Both the position numbers and the translations under genes were made by a program. Below the pieces are notes generated by a model. That model ran no database searches. It saw only the letters and a list, made by a program, of their open reading frames with translations, and had not been told where the DNA came from. 64,000 nucleotides of DNA from Norana najaformis (Eukaryota > Annelida > Clitellata > Crassiclitellata > Hormogastridae): NCBI GenBank assembly GCA_964023275.1, contig OZ029921.1, forward strand, positions 5,584,455-5,648,454, read 5' to 3'. Below, one piece after another: positions 61,201 through 64,000 of the stretch (its first letter is position 1; every line of letters begins with the position of its first letter).

Positions 61201-64000
61201 TTTCTACTTGCTTGCCAAGTATGAAGGCAGGTGGTAGGCAAGAACGTTTTTGTTTACAAAGGGTGATGTGGAGTTTGTGATGAGAGGCATAGGTTCTGAT
61301 ATTCAGAGCAGATTGAGGGAGGCATTTCATGGTGAGAGTATCTATGGCCTGGTTTTCCTCGAGGGTATCTATGGCCTGGTTGTCCTCTTGTGCTATGGAC
61401 CTTGTCCCTCTCTGGTGACTAACCTCACTGAAATGGGGACTTGGCACGTGCGCTACTACAGTTGACAACATTTCTAATTCATAATTTGTGTTATTATAAT
61501 AATAAATGAACATCGTTAGCTGATTGTTTTGCTGTTAGTGGTACACTGTATTTCTCATAATTAGTTGGAGTTATTTAATATTATTATCCTTAGAAGTATT
61601 ATTTACTGGGGTACTGAATATGAAATGGACAAGCATATTGGAATAGAACATGCAGTTGAGCTCTCTAAATTAGATCTTGTGTAAATTACAAACAGCTACT
61701 TTTGTATTATTAGTTATTTATTGATATAATAATAAATCTAATTAGTAAACATCAGTACAGTGTTTACGATATTAAACAGTTAGTTGATTTGTATGGATCG
61801 ACGTATGTCCCAAATCTACAACGAAATCCAGACCCTCCCTGTGTTATGGTGCAGCTGCCACAAAACCCTGGGTTTGTGCAACATATTTTGATCCTCTGGC
61901 TGAGGCAGCCAGTAGATGATAGTCAAGTGAGATATGGCAGAGCAATATTTGTGTTACTGTTATTATTATTATTTTTTCTCCAAGTTACACATGACCTGGC
62001 GGGATTTAATAACTTACTGGAGAAGTGGAAAGGCATCTGGAATGGCCGCTGCTTGTTGTGTGCTGGCACAGAAAATGAGCTGCAGAAAGCAACTGCATTA
62101 AAGTGCTGAATGGAAAATAACAGGCATTGAATAAGATATGTTGTCTCTGTTGCATCTCCTGAGACATTATTATTATTAATTTTATTTTTATGATTATTAT
62201 TATTTGTTTGCCTTGTGATTACGTGTGATCCCTCTTGAAAAAATAGTGAAGGAGCAACAGGGGTTTCTGGAAATGTCAGTCGGTACTTCTACCTTAGTGG
62301 AGACAGTCTCCACCGAGGTAGATGTACTGACTGACGTTTATTGTTATTAATATTTGTTTACCTGGAATAGAAGGATTCCCTTGGGATTTATTTGGAAAAA
62401 CATTTATGAGTAGATCTAGAATGACTAGTCTTCACTGCTGACTTTGTGAAGGTACCTTGAAAGGCAGTCGTGTTATTCATTTGTTCAGAGCATTTATATA
62501 GCACCTGTTTAAGATGTCTACTTGGAGGCACTCCCAGGCCAGCCACAGCAAAAGAGAGCTGTTTCCAAGTGTTAATGAAAGGTGTGTTGTGTCTGGGATC
62601 GGAAGGATGTGATGATCCAGAGAAAGGCTGTTCCAGGTAGTTAATGCTATGATTTTTTATGAAAAGGATGATGAAAAAAGTAGTTGTGTTTGTTTACAGG
62701 ATTTGGCAGAAGTCAGTCAGCTGAAGTTGGACCTCGAAGGCTATCGGGAGCTAATTCTTCCGCTGAACAAGGTCCTCGAATGGGAGCAGAATCATTATCC
62801 CGCTATCCTAGTTGGAGTCATCACTCTTATCTTTTCGTAAGCGTTCTCTGTACCTGTTATTTTTATCTTAAATTTGATCAATATTCTAATCATGTTACTA
62901 CTATCATTTCATTAACCTGTGTACTGCAAATTAAGAGTTCATAAATGTTGTTAATTTTACTGTTTCAGAAATGTGACTATGCCTGAGAAAATTCTAAAAT
63001 TGGTCTAACGTTTCAGTGGGTTAAGCTTAAAATTCTGGATAATTTGTGAAGACATTAAAAAATGTTCAATATACAAGTCTCCACATGATTACTTTGTAAA
63101 AATCATGAATCCAGTTTTAATATAATTGATCTGTCTTGTGTAAATTAAGTAGATTTTATATGCAAAATTAGTTGTTTAGCCTGAAGTTTAGCATGAGAAC
63201 TTTTGAGTGATATATTGAAAATTCTTTGCTCAGACCTATTTCATTAATAATCGCCTTCTGAGTTAATTTCTCACATACTGATTTTCGCTCTTAGGCTGAG
63301 TTATGTCAGGCACAGTCACAAATTATACCTATAGTCACATCATTTCACAAGTGCTGATATGATTCTTCCCTGCAAGTCATGTTTTGAACAGAATTCTTAT
63401 TTGATTTTATTTTTGTGTTGCTATTACCCTTTCATGAGTATTACCGTAATCATTCCATAGGCATTTGGCAAAAGTGTTACTGTCCACTTATACTAATATG
63501 TAGTGTATTGTAGTTAAAGAGCTGCTAAAAGATAGACTGATCCACGCATTAGCAATCGGCCACCATTCCACATGCTGGTTAAAACACTGTGTTGTTTTAA
63601 GATGTGGTTTGGTGCTTGCAATTTCACTTGCACTTTCATTTGAACACATTAGCTTAAAGGCCATTTTACAACACAGTTAAATTAAAATGAATGCAGTTAT
63701 TCTTATTATTACGAAAAATTTTAAAGCGCGCAAAGTCACAGAAATGCGAATCAGAGGCACGGATAGTCTGTTTGATAATTGAAGTTTCTTTGATAAGTTT
63801 TGTTAGTAGTCAGAGATGTTTTGTTGTGTTTTCTGCCAGGATCGTGTGGTACCTGGAACCGTCTGTCTTGACAACTGTTTGTCTTCTTGGTATCGTACTC
63901 AGCGTCCTAGACTTTGCTCTGCCGGCCGTCACTTCGTATCTGTTCAGTTCTGCGGAATGGTTAGCAATCCAGTTGGATTCAGGGATTCAGCTGATGGACT
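58211..64000 (+). CDS. ARL6IP1: ARL6IP1, ER-shaping membrane protein (3' partial)
   Basis: Exons 58211-58240, 62700-62836 and 63840 to beyond the window give 109 residues in one frame. The start MADASNKAAE and the core VLEWEQNHYPAILVGVI, YLEPSVLTTV and LDFALPAVTSYLF align with human ARL6IP1 (VLRWERAWFPPAIMGVV, YLDPSVLSGV). The family forms reticulon-like hydrophobic hairpins that curve ER tubules, and it binds ARL6. Two hydrophobic stretches are visible, split by the intron at 62836/63840. The rest, about 90 residues, lies outside the window. No in-frame ATG is found upstream of 58211 back to about 58109. Confidence 0.92.
59160..59400. repeat. GAT microsatellite
   Basis: Interrupted (gatgat)n that makes an acidic open frame (D/E-rich) on plus and a Ser-rich one on minus; not taken as coding. 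Confidence 0.9.
59715..59990. repeat. 41-bp minisatellite, about six copies
   Basis: Units containing acacagctgtttctctgcta, five of them virtually identical; the first is diverged and the last partial. Confidence 0.95.
62274..62338 (+). repeat. Hairpin-forming inverted repeat
   Basis: The arms of about 30 nt start gtcagtcggtacttctacct and return as aggtagatgtactgactgac, around a perfect core gtggagacagtctccac. As RNA this gives about 28 pairs, including two G-U, with two mismatches and almost no loop. Confidence 0.85.

Larger units (their letters stand above)
58241..62699. other. ARL6IP1 intron 1
   Basis: Contains a LINE/SINE-like fragment with atttatatagagcctctt (58590-58680), a GAT microsatellite, a 41-bp minisatellite, a duplicated 24-bp segment near 61335-61390 and a strong hairpin at 62274-62338. 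No internal gene is supported. Confidence 0.6.

Overview
This window is nuclear DNA from an animal, most likely an aquatic invertebrate. The evidence is multi-exon genes with GT-AG introns, AT-rich introns packed with SINE and LINE fragments, minisatellites, and protein matches to typical metazoan families. The species cannot be named from the sequence. No prokaryotic operon, CRISPR array or viral gene was seen.

I rebuilt five genes exon by exon. For the three complete ones, reading frame and total length close without any frameshift. (1) 2-15566, plus: the last 19 exons of CCDC57, a centriolar-satellite coiled-coil protein; its 5' end lies outside. (2) 19878-30533, minus: a complete 222-residue Rab GTPase of the RAB26/RAB37 group, tail-to-tail with CCDC57. 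(3) 33710-35171, minus: LDAF1 (promethin/TMEM159), a lipid-droplet assembly factor. (4) 38928-50131, plus: PDPK1 (PDK1), kinase domain plus C-terminal PH domain, head-to-head with LDAF1. (5) 58211 to the window end, plus: the first three coding exons of ARL6IP1, an ER-shaping hairpin protein.

The gene order is informative. From memory, human PDPK1, RAB26, LDAF1 and ARL6IP1 lie on 16p, while CCDC57 and RAB37 lie on 17q25. A single RAB26/37 gene between CCDC57 and LDAF1/PDPK1 looks like the linkage that existed before vertebrate genome duplication. The genes do not form a pathway.

The rest is repeats: at least three tRNA-derived SINE families, at least four LINE families recognisable by the C-terminal end of the reverse-transcriptase ORF, a 2.57-kb hAT-like insertion inside a LINE with an 8-bp target duplication, and about a dozen minisatellites and microsatellites. 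The most unusual signals are at splice sites: two GC-AG introns, one probable U12-type intron in PDPK1, a 21-bp duplicated acceptor in CCDC57, and a 20-bp minisatellite in the Rab gene that copies the 5' splice site five more times. PDPK1 also carries about 25 extra residues in its activation segment. I did not find a convincing new multi-gene system.
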